64,000 nt of DNA, from positions 1,116,001-1,180,000 of the forward strand of contig CAVPFA010000003.1 in assembly GCA_963703655.1 (NCBI GenBank), in the 5' to 3' direction. This document shows positions 55,893 to 62,927 of the stretch, piece by piece. The translations under genes were made by a program, and so were the position numbers. Origin of the DNA: CAVPFA01 sp963703655. Lineage in GTDB: Bacteria; Actinomycetota; Acidimicrobiia; Acidimicrobiales; Bog-793. Position 1 is the stretch's first letter; each line of letters starts with the position of its first letter. The notes below the pieces were generated by a model, which did not search any database, was not told where the DNA came from, and worked only from the letters and a program-made list of their open reading frames with translations.

Positions 55893-56692
55893 GCCCCGCT
55901 GGGCTCTCGAGCGAGGTGGAACCACCGCGGTCGCCCTTCTCCCGGCGGAGCGTCCGGCTCTTCGCCGCAGCCGTCGTGGCGCTCTTGACCCTCGGCGCGC
56001 TCGTCGGGGCGCTGACCAATGGCGGGGCGAGCAAGCCTCGGGCCGCCGCCAAGACAGGGAGCGACGCCGGCGCGACCGATACGACGCTGCCGGTCGGTAA
56101 GGCGCTTCCTGCGCCCATCGCCTCGTTGATGGGGCTCGCGTCCCTGCACCGCCGCGTCGCACCGAGCGCCGAGCTCTTGGACCAGCACGGCAACCGCGTC
56201 AGCCTGTCGGGGTTCGGTACCAGGGCCGTAGTACTGACGTTTCTCGACGCCGATTGCACGGGGATCTGCCCTATCGAGTCGGCCGAGCTCCGCGACGCCG
56301 AGCGTGACCTCGGCGCGAGGTCGACCGACGTGGAGGTGCTCGTCGTCAATCTCGACGCGGCCAAGCGGTCGGTGACCGACATGGCGCACCTGGCACGGCT
56401 TACCGGGTTGGGCGGCTTCGCGACGTTCCACGCCCTGACCGGCTCCCCGGCCGCGCTGCGTGAGGTCTGGTCGGCGTACGGCGTGCAGGTTCAGCTCGAC
56501 GAAGCGCACGGCGCCGTGCTCTACGAGCCGCTCGTCGTGTTCATCGATCCCTCGGGCCACGAGGTGTACAGCGCGACACCGTCCGCCTTCGAGCTGGCGA
56601 ACGGACGGTACGTCGTGCCAGAGGACCAGATCGCCGTGTTCGGGCGCGGTATCGCCCATTTCGCCGCCTCGCTGCTGCGGAGCCCGGCGTGA
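55889..56692 (+). CDS. SCO1/SenC-like copper chaperone
   Basis: Thioredoxin-fold protein that typically metallates or reduces the CuA centre of cytochrome oxidase. Its CxxxC motif is in LDADCTGICPIESAEL. A transmembrane anchor lies at about residues 24-45. The conserved distal His expected in SCO proteins may be HEVYSATPS or HGAVLYEP, which I cannot decide. TTG start overlaps the preceding stop. The next gene overlaps its own stop (GTGA). Confidence 0.83.
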   Translation: MSPAGLSSEVEPPRSPFSRRSVRLFAAAVVALLTLGALVGALTNGGASKPRAAAKTGSDAGATDTTLPVGKALPAPIASLMGLASLHRRVAPSAELLDQHGNRVSLSGFGTRAVVLTFLDADCTGICPIESAELRDAERDLGARSTDVEVLVVNLDAAKRSVTDMAHLARLTGLGGFATFHALTGSPAALREVWSAYGVQVQLDEAHGAVLYEPLVVFIDPSGHEVYSATPSAFELANGRYVVPEDQIAVFGRGIAHFAASLLRSPA

Positions 56693-57381
56693 GCTGCGAC
56701 GACCAGCCCGGCGGCGGCCCTATCCGCGGCGAGTGGGGCTCGGGCCCGTACTCGGCGAGCCGGGGCGCGATGGCGCGGCCTCGGCCGTGGTACTTCCGCA
56801 GGGCAACGGTCGCCGGCGCGGTTGTTGCCGTGCTCGCGGCAGCGGCGGTCGTCACCGACCTGCCGACGAAGGCATCCCACGCCCAGCAGATCAGTGACGC
56901 ACAGAGCTTCGTGACCGAGGCCTACGGCTACCTCAGCTCCTGCAACGCCGGCCTCACCGAAGCCTTCAGCATCGGCGCGCAGGTCGCCGGCGGGCGGTTG
57001 TCTTCCGCCGACCTGATCCGGGTCCCCGACCTCCTGCGCGACGACAACCTCGCCTGCTCGTACACCAACGACGACGTGTACCAACTCGCGAGCATGACGA
57101 TCCCGCGCACGCTCGCCGACAGCAACCAGTTCGCTGCGGCGCTCTTGAGCTGGGTCGTCCCGGGTGCCTACGGCGCCACCAAGTCCATCGGCGTCCTCGC
57201 GAGCGACCCCGGAAATCCCGCCGCATCGGCTCAGCTGCGCCAGTTCGACGCACAGCTGACAAAGGACCGTGCCAGTGCCGTGCGGGCGCTGAAGGCCATG
57301 GAACGCCAGCTCAGGACGACGCTCCCGCCGCTGCGCCTCTTCAAGGTGCCGTCCGGACCCCCGCCCCTGACGGGTCGCTAA
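56689..57381 (+). CDS. Uncharacterised single-pass membrane protein, oxidase-associated
   Basis: I do not recognise a family. It has one transmembrane helix near residues 40-60 (ATVAGAVVAVLAAAAVV), followed by a mostly helical extracytoplasmic domain. Cysteines lie in YLSSCNAGL and NLACSYTND, which could form a disulfide. It is co-translated with the TlpA-like and SCO1-like genes, so a role in oxidase assembly is possible. Its stop overlaps the convergent ctaG stop by four bases. Confidence 0.6.
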   Translation: MSCDDQPGGGPIRGEWGSGPYSASRGAMARPRPWYFRRATVAGAVVAVLAAAAVVTDLPTKASHAQQISDAQSFVTEAYGYLSSCNAGLTEAFSIGAQVAGGRLSSADLIRVPDLLRDDNLACSYTNDDVYQLASMTIPRTLADSNQFAAALLSWVVPGAYGATKSIGVLASDPGNPAASAQLRQFDAQLTKDRASAVRALKAMERQLRTTLPPLRLFKVPSGPPPLTGR

Positions 57382-58226
57382 GCACCCTCGTGGCCCCTCA
57401 GCCAACTGACGAGGTTGACGAACACAACAGGCACCAGCGTCAGTCCCGGAACGGCCCACAGCACCCCGACGGCCAACTGCTGGTCGCCCAAGGCACTCAG
57501 CCCCGATCCGGCCCGGTGGTGATAGGCCGGGAACATCGGGTGGCTCGAGAACCCGACGACGAAGGCGAGCACCCAGGTCGACCACATGGCGAGCGCCGCG
57601 ATCGTCATCCGCCGCGGACGGCCTGCACCGGTGACCGCGCCGCCCGAGTCCAACAGATTGAGCCAGAGGCCGAAGCCCGAGAACACGAGCGTCGCGGCTT
57701 CGAGCGCGACGAGCGACTCACGACGCGCGAGAGCGTCTACCGCTGCTGGGCTGCGCCAAAGCGTGACGAGACCGACGAAGGCCACGAGCGAGATCCACGC
57801 CCGGGCCGCGGCGGGATCGAACGCGCCGCGCCCGGGGCGGTCCTGGAGTGGGTCGAAGCGGTACCGTGCCGCGCGTTGGGTCCCAGCGGGCGGGCGGCCG
57901 GGCGGAGACGCCGACTCGTTCAGGCGCTTGGACAACGCCGGCCAGGCGGCGAGCCGCTCGCGGGTCGCCGGCGCGAGGCCGAGCACGAGCAGAGCCGGGG
58001 CGACGTAGGCCAGAAGCGAGAACTGTACGGCCTCTCCCACGACCCATCGGCGAGCCCAGACCCCGATCGGAGGGAGGAGCGCCACCAAGGCGACGACGAT
58101 GCCTGTCCAAAGGAGCCAGGCAATCGGCCGGCGCCTCGGAGCTGGCGAACCGGAAGATGATGCGAAGGCCGGCACGCACGACCCAGTGGAGGACCCTTCG
58201 ACCGGTCGCCCGGTCGCGAAGGTCAC
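57378..58226 (-). CDS. ctaG: CtaG-type cytochrome c oxidase assembly factor (caa3_CtaG family)
   Basis: Polytopic membrane protein of about 282 residues with six or seven helices (for example IAWLLWTGIVVALVALLPP; VLWAVPGLTLVPVVFVNLV). Conserved-looking residues include SHPMFPAYHH. The family helps assemble aa3/caa3 oxidase, probably copper delivery. I place the start at the GTG overlapping the stop of the 36-codon gene (GTGA), because the reading frame before it is not hydrophobic or conserved. Confidence 0.8.
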   Translation of the reverse strand: MTFATGRPVEGSSTGSCVPAFASSSGSPAPRRRPIAWLLWTGIVVALVALLPPIGVWARRWVVGEAVQFSLLAYVAPALLVLGLAPATRERLAAWPALSKRLNESASPPGRPPAGTQRAARYRFDPLQDRPGRGAFDPAAARAWISLVAFVGLVTLWRSPAAVDALARRESLVALEAATLVFSGFGLWLNLLDSGGAVTGAGRPRRMTIAALAMWSTWVLAFVVGFSSHPMFPAYHHRAGSGLSALGDQQLAVGVLWAVPGLTLVPVVFVNLVSWLRGHEGA

Positions 58227-58333
58227 CGTGACGGTCGGCGCTGGAAGAACAACCAGAGAGACACGAGCGCGAGGACCCCGATCGGGAACGCAAAAGTCAG
58301 GATCTGGGCAACCACGACGCTTGGTTGGGTCAA
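58223..58333 (-). CDS. 36-residue single-pass membrane peptide in the oxidase operon
   Basis: A very small gene between ctaE and ctaG. It has a TTG start with GGAGGTGGATTCC directly upstream, a strong ribosome-binding site. The product is TQPSVVVAQILTFAFPIGV continued by a hydrophobic helix and ending FFQRRPSR, the arrangement of a one-helix protein with a positive cytoplasmic end. Its TGA overlaps the ctaG GTG. It resembles small accessory subunits of cytochrome oxidases in position and form, but I do not recognise a named family. Confidence 0.6.
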   Translation of the reverse strand: MTQPSVVVAQILTFAFPIGVLALVSLWLFFQRRPSR

Positions 58334-58429
58334 GGAATCCACCTCCATCACACCTTGTTTGCCCGGCTGTCTCGGCCCAGGCTAGCGGCCGAGTCCCGAG
58401 AAGCTGACGTTGTGCGCAACCGGTCCTCG

Positions 58430-59092
58430 CTAAGTGATCACGTAGAACATGAGCCAGAACACGAGGTTGATCCCGGCGGCGAACCACCAGAAGTAGGTGG
58501 CGCCGTCCAACGACGCCCGGAAGATCCTCGCCGGTGGCAGCTGGGAGACCGCGGCGCCGCCATCCTCGGCGAGTCCCCGGCGCAACCGTATCGCTCGAGC
58601 GAGCAGGGTCTCGAGCCAGTAGACGCTCGCCAGCAGCAGGGCGGTGTTGAGCGCGCCCCAGCCCACGAAACATGACGCGTAACCGCTCGAGCCTGGATAC
58701 CACCCGAGCTCGGTGTACTCCCAGATCTGGAGCCCGGCCGCCACCAAGCCGCCGGCGACCGCCACCCACCCGGCGACCTCCCAATCGATCTGTGCGCCGC
58801 GCCTGAGGTGCCGGACGCCGAACGCGTTCAGCGCCGCGGTGAAGACGACGATCGCGAAGATCGCCGTGCCGGTCGCGGTCGGTGCGGTGACGTGGTTCGG
58901 TCGCCAGAGATCGGCGGAATTGAAGGAACGCAAGTAGAAGTAGGCGAACCCGAGGGCGGCGAAGGCGAAAGTCATGGCACCGATGAACAAGTGCCCCCCG
59001 GTCCACATGGCGTCTTCGGCGCAGTGCTGCTCGAACGCCGAGTCGTCCGCGGCGCTGGAGGCGACCACCATCCGCGGGACGATGTCAGCCAT
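58430..59092 (-). CDS. ctaE: Cytochrome c oxidase subunit III
   Basis: Heme-copper oxidase subunit III with five or more helices. MWTGGHLFIGAMTFAFAALGFAYFYLRSF is the first hairpin. TAALNAFGVRHLRRGAQ, and the final helix YFWWFAAGINLVFWLMFYVIT, match the family. The 220 residues are slightly long because of a loop containing RGLAEDGGAAVS. It overlaps ctaD by eight bases. Confidence 0.9.
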   Translation of the reverse strand: MADIVPRMVVASSAADDSAFEQHCAEDAMWTGGHLFIGAMTFAFAALGFAYFYLRSFNSADLWRPNHVTAPTATGTAIFAIVVFTAALNAFGVRHLRRGAQIDWEVAGWVAVAGGLVAAGLQIWEYTELGWYPGSSGYASCFVGWGALNTALLLASVYWLETLLARAIRLRRGLAEDGGAAVSQLPPARIFRASLDGATYFWWFAAGINLVFWLMFYVIT

Positions 59093-61052
59093 CAGTCAGC
59101 CCTCCTCCGCTGATGTCGCCCGACCCTGACGCGAGCGGGTTGAGCTCCTTTTCCGGCAACGGGATCTCCGAGATCTCGGCTACGGGCGGTGCGTCAGGCT
59201 CGCCGTAGCGGTAGGGGTCGGTGAGGACGACCGGGATGTGGTCGAAGTTGTGGAACGGCACGGGGGTCGCCGTCTGCCACTCAAGGCCCTTCGAGTGCCA
59301 GGGGTTCGCCGGGGCGGGCTTCGGGTCGATGAAGATGGACCAGACGAAGTTCACCACGAAGATGATCATCGAGGTCGCGAGCAGGTACGCCGAGACCGAT
59401 GCGATGTCGTTCAGCACCTGCAGCCGCGGCGCGTACTCGAAGACCCGGCGCGGTTGCCCGAGGAGGCCCACTAGGATGAGCGGGAAGAAGGTCAGGTTGA
59501 AGAAGACGAACATCCCCCAGAAGTGCCATTGGCCCAGCTTCTTGTTCATCGACTTGCCCGTCATCTTCGGGAGCCAGTAGTAGAGGCCGCCGAAGAATGC
59601 GAATACGAGCCCGCCCATGATCGTGTAGTGGAAGTGGGCCAGCACGAAAAACCCGCCGTGAAGGGTGACGTCCACCGGCACGTCGGACAGGTAGACACCG
59701 GTTATACCGCCGATCAGGAAGTTGAAGTACATGCCGAGCGCGAACAGCATCGGTACTTCGAAACGTATCTTCGCCCTCCAGAGGGTTCCCATCCCCACGA
59801 GGTAGATGAACCCCGTCGGGATCGAGATCAGCTCGGTCGTGAGCATGAACATCGGTCGCATGTCCGGGTTGATGCCGCTCTGGAAGAGGTGGTGCTGCCA
59901 CACGAAGAACGACAGCAGCGCCACGCCGATCATGCCCGCGGCGCCGATGCGATAGCCGAACAGCGGCTTTCGCGTGAACACCGGAAGGATCTCAGCCACG
60001 ATCCCAAAGCCCGGGAGCGCCATGATGTACACCTCGGGGTGGCCGAAGAACCAGAAGAGGTTCTGCCACAAGAACGCGTTGCCGCCGTGCTCGTTCACGT
60101 AGAACGCCGTCTGGGCGGTGCGGTCCAGCACCCCGAAGAGCCCGGCGGCGATGAGCACCGGCGTCGCGAGCACGAGCAGCGCCGCGGTGGCGAGCATCGA
60201 CCAGACGAAGATCGGGATACGGCCCCAGGTCATGCCGGGCGCCCGGTAGTTGATGATCGTCACGAGGATGTTGAAGCCGGCGAGCACCATGCCGGTGCCG
60301 ATGACGGCAAAGCCCACCAGGTATGCGTCCATGCCCGAGCCCGCCTGGGTCTGAAGGGGGGCGTACCCGGTCCAGCCCGTCGGGAAGCCGCCGAGCGGAA
60401 GGGCCGTGAGAATCACGAGGTAGCCGGCCATGAAGACCCAGTACGAAGCCGCCTCGATCCGCGGGAAGGCGACGCGGCGAGCCCCGATCATGAGCGGCAC
60501 GAGGTAGTTGCCGAGCGGTCCAAGGATGATCGAGCTCGCCATCATCATCATGACGGTGCCGTGCTCGCTGACGATCGAGATGTAGGTGCCCGGCCCGAAG
60601 ATGTGTGTCGTCGGGCTGAGCAGCTCGGTCCGGATCGCCATCGCGAGCAGGCCGCCGGTGAAGAGGAAAATGAGCACGCCGATCATGTACTGGAGCCCGA
60701 CGACCTTGTGGTCGAGTGTGAAGCGGAAGTAGCGCGACCAGCCCTCGCCGGGTTGCTCGGCCAGCGGCTCGCGGCCGATCAGCTTCGCGAGCGGGTAGTT
60801 GAGCGCCCCGATACCGAGCAGCCAGCCGAACACGCCGATGCTCAGGCCGAGCACGACGGCGACGTCGTTCGCTCCGTTCCCCGAGGAGCCGGTCACGGTC
60901 GGGTAGCCGCTCGCGATGAGATTGCCGACCCAGTGACCGAACAGATAGCCGGCAACGGCGCCAACGGCGGCGGTGCCGATGTGCTGCGACAGCCACCCCT
61001 TACGGGCCTCGTCCGTAACGGTTAGGACCGGTGGCTCGGCGACGATCGTCAA
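59085..61052 (-). CDS. ctaD: Cytochrome c oxidase subunit I (aa3-type)
   Basis: Catalytic subunit with the heme a and heme a3/CuB centres. The CuB/Tyr region is FGHPEVYIMALPGFG, and WQHHLFQSGI and HFHYTIMGG supply further His ligands. The canonical core begins at RYFRFTLDHKVVGLQY, about residue 92; residues 24-85 before it add two extra helices (GTAAVGAVAGYLFGHWVGNL and VLGLSIGVFGWLLGIGAL). The total of 655 residues is long for this reason. TTG start with GGAGGAAGAG upstream. Probable terminal oxidase of aerobic respiration. Confidence 0.93.
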   Translation of the reverse strand: MTIVAEPPVLTVTDEARKGWLSQHIGTAAVGAVAGYLFGHWVGNLIASGYPTVTGSSGNGANDVAVVLGLSIGVFGWLLGIGALNYPLAKLIGREPLAEQPGEGWSRYFRFTLDHKVVGLQYMIGVLIFLFTGGLLAMAIRTELLSPTTHIFGPGTYISIVSEHGTVMMMMASSIILGPLGNYLVPLMIGARRVAFPRIEAASYWVFMAGYLVILTALPLGGFPTGWTGYAPLQTQAGSGMDAYLVGFAVIGTGMVLAGFNILVTIINYRAPGMTWGRIPIFVWSMLATAALLVLATPVLIAAGLFGVLDRTAQTAFYVNEHGGNAFLWQNLFWFFGHPEVYIMALPGFGIVAEILPVFTRKPLFGYRIGAAGMIGVALLSFFVWQHHLFQSGINPDMRPMFMLTTELISIPTGFIYLVGMGTLWRAKIRFEVPMLFALGMYFNFLIGGITGVYLSDVPVDVTLHGGFFVLAHFHYTIMGGLVFAFFGGLYYWLPKMTGKSMNKKLGQWHFWGMFVFFNLTFFPLILVGLLGQPRRVFEYAPRLQVLNDIASVSAYLLATSMIIFVVNFVWSIFIDPKPAPANPWHSKGLEWQTATPVPFHNFDHIPVVLTDPYRYGEPDAPPVAEISEIPLPEKELNPLASGSGDISGGGLTDG

Positions 61053-61082
61053 CTCTTCCTCCCCTCCTCGGTCACGTGCTCG

Positions 61083-62054
61083 TTAGCCGTAGAGCTGGAC
61101 GGCGCTGTACGGGTCCTTGCTGTCGGGGTAATAGCCGCCGTCGGCTCCGTTGGCGTCAGGCGTGTAGCTCCAGGCGAATTTCGGCAGGAGCGCCGTCGCC
61201 GGCGCTTGTTTGAGCTCCGTCGTCGTCGCCCAACTTTCGAAGGCGGCCTTGGTGACCACCACCCCGCTCGTGGTCATGGCGCCGTGCCACAGACCGCACA
61301 ACTCCGAGCAGCGGACGATGAACGCTCCGGTCGCCGCCCTCGTCGTGGTGAACGCGACGTTGTCCGATCCGGGGTTCGCGTCCGCCTTCACGCCGAGCTC
61401 GTAGGCCCAGAAGCTGTGGATGACGTCGAGAGACGTGACGTGGAACGCGATGGCGCTGTCGTTCGGGATGATCAGCTGGTCGGTCTCGAAGCCGCCGAAG
61501 CTCGGATACCGGTACGTCCACTTCCACTGCTGGCCGATGACCTGGATGACGAGGATGTTCTTTGCTGTCGGCGTCCAGATCGGGGCTGGGCCCTCCCCTC
61601 CGCCGGCGCCAGCCGGGCCGATGAGCTCCACAGTCCCGTAGACGAACATCGACAGCACGATGACTGTGGTCAACGCGATCCAGCCCGTCTGGATCCGGAG
61701 GTGGCCGCGCAGAGGCGGGCCGTCGGAGAGCGGCGCACCCTTGGGATGGCGCCACACGATGAGGGCGTAGGCGAAGTACACCCAAACGAACAAGAGAACC
61801 GGCAGCGCCGTCGCGGTGATCACGGTGAGGTCGACCTGCTGGCTGTGGGCCGTCTCGGTCATCGCCCCTGGGGGGAGGTGCGGACCGGCGAGGAAGATGA
61901 ACAACGGGTCGACAACCACGGCAAGGATCAGCCAAATGCCGAAGATCTTCCGCATGTGTCCACTGTCGCTCTTGTCTGCGCCAGCTGCTGACGAGGCTCG
62001 CGGGGCGACCCCGGGGGTGTCGGGAAGGCCGGGGGGCTCGGGAACGGCCGTCAC
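61083..62054 (-). CDS. ctaC: Cytochrome c oxidase subunit II
   Basis: Carries the CuA electron-entry centre. CSELCGLWHGAM supplies Cys249, Cys253, His257 and Met260 in the correct spacing, with an earlier His in DVIHSFW. Two helices (about residues 35-60 and 110-130) form the membrane hairpin, with a short Pro/Ala-rich N-terminal head. GTG start overlaps the stop of the cupredoxin-like gene (GTGA). About 323 residues. Confidence 0.93.
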   Translation of the reverse strand: MTAVPEPPGLPDTPGVAPRASSAAGADKSDSGHMRKIFGIWLILAVVVDPLFIFLAGPHLPPGAMTETAHSQQVDLTVITATALPVLLFVWVYFAYALIVWRHPKGAPLSDGPPLRGHLRIQTGWIALTTVIVLSMFVYGTVELIGPAGAGGGEGPAPIWTPTAKNILVIQVIGQQWKWTYRYPSFGGFETDQLIIPNDSAIAFHVTSLDVIHSFWAYELGVKADANPGSDNVAFTTTRAATGAFIVRCSELCGLWHGAMTTSGVVVTKAAFESWATTTELKQAPATALLPKFAWSYTPDANGADGGYYPDSKDPYSAVQLYG

Positions 62055-62728
62055 GCGCTCACCTCGAGGAAGCCTCCCATGTAGCCGATCGTGGACATCG
62101 GGCCACCGTTGCCGTACAGGTAGCCGAGCCCGCATGGGATGAAGCACTGCCAGCGGTAGGCGCCCGGCGCGGGCGTCGTGAAGCTGAACTTGATGACGTT
62201 GTGCTCAGCCGAGCCGCACGGCGCCGGCGTGCTGCAGAAGCTGCTGGCGCTGCTGTTCACGCCGACGAGCGGGACGTTGATATTGAGAGCCGGCACCGAG
62301 AAGGTGTGCCCGACGCCGTAGCCGGCGTTCGAGTTGACCAGCGACGTCGCCTTGCCGTTGATGACCTCGACCCCACCCGCGGTTCCCTGGACCTGGCCGA
62401 TCTCCTGATTGCGAAGAGGACTGCCCGAGTCGTACTGGAGGATGGTGACATTGATCCTCGAGTGGGCCGGCAACCTCAACAGAGTCGTGTGAACCCACTG
62501 GCCACTCGGGGAGTCGGCGAGGTAGGAGACCCAGTCCGGATGGATGCCGTAGCCGATCGCCCCGACGGTCTGCAGCGTCACGTTCACAGGCTGGCCGGGC
62601 TGGTGGTTCTGGGTGTAGTCGACCGTCGGCGGCGTGCTCCCGACGAACGCCAAGGCGGCAAACACGACGAGACCCACGACGACCGCGAACAGAGCGACCA
62701 CGATGCCGGCCCGCTGCGCCTTTGACAC
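62051..62728 (-). CDS. Membrane-anchored cupredoxin-like protein of the oxidase operon
   Basis: One N-terminal helix (AGIVVALFAVVVGLVVFAALA) is followed by a beta-rich extracytoplasmic domain of about 190 residues. The C-terminal end has the cupredoxin strand layout with His176 (SAEHNVIKF), Cys195 and Cys199 (WQCFIPCGLGYLYGNG) and Met211. This resembles a CuA loop (CxxxC...M) but lacks its His, and Gly/Tyr residues fill the loop. It could be a modified electron-entry domain or a copper donor. First gene of the operon; GTG start after a GGGGGG stretch. Confidence 0.72.
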   Translation of the reverse strand: MSKAQRAGIVVALFAVVVGLVVFAALAFVGSTPPTVDYTQNHQPGQPVNVTLQTVGAIGYGIHPDWVSYLADSPSGQWVHTTLLRLPAHSRINVTILQYDSGSPLRNQEIGQVQGTAGGVEVINGKATSLVNSNAGYGVGHTFSVPALNINVPLVGVNSSASSFCSTPAPCGSAEHNVIKFSFTTPAPGAYRWQCFIPCGLGYLYGNGGPMSTIGYMGGFLEVSA

Positions 62729-62817
62729 TCACACCCCCCGGCTTGGAGATCATCAGGGGGGCCTCCCCGAAGCCCCTCCGGCTACTCGGTCAACGCAAGT
62801 CTGAAGTCTGCTTCCCT

Positions 62818-62846
62818 ACCGTAGGGGGAACTTCGAAGTTGCGCAA
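62818..62846 (-). promoter_or_regulatory. Promoter of the cupredoxin-ctaCDEG operon
   Basis: On the minus strand -35 TTGCGC and -10 TACGGT are separated by exactly 17 bases. The start of transcription would be near 62811, leaving an untranslated leader of about 80 bases. A GGGGC/GCCCC hairpin can form within that leader. Confidence 0.5.
62829..62840. promoter_or_regulatory. Perfect 12-bp palindrome between -35 and -10: operator candidate
   Basis: AACTTCGAAGTT is its own reverse complement and lies entirely within the 17-base spacer of the oxidase-operon promoter. Such a location suits a MerR-type activator or a repressor. No regulator gene is adjacent. Confidence 0.5.
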
Positions 62847-62927
62847 TCGTTTCGTGACGAGCCGAGTGTGGCCGCGGGCCGAGGGCGGCAGGTGCTCGAC
62901 ATCTGGTGCCAAGTACGCTGCCCGGGC

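Noticed and set aside
53646..56162. 838-codon minus-strand frame starting near 56162
   Set aside because: Only the part from 55088 downstream is the FGGY kinase; the rest is antisense to the thioredoxin-like and SCO1-like genes, and the strong ribosome site marks 55088.
59523..61025. 500-codon plus-strand frame opposite ctaD
   Set aside because: His/Glu/Arg-rich antisense of a membrane protein; no domain signal.
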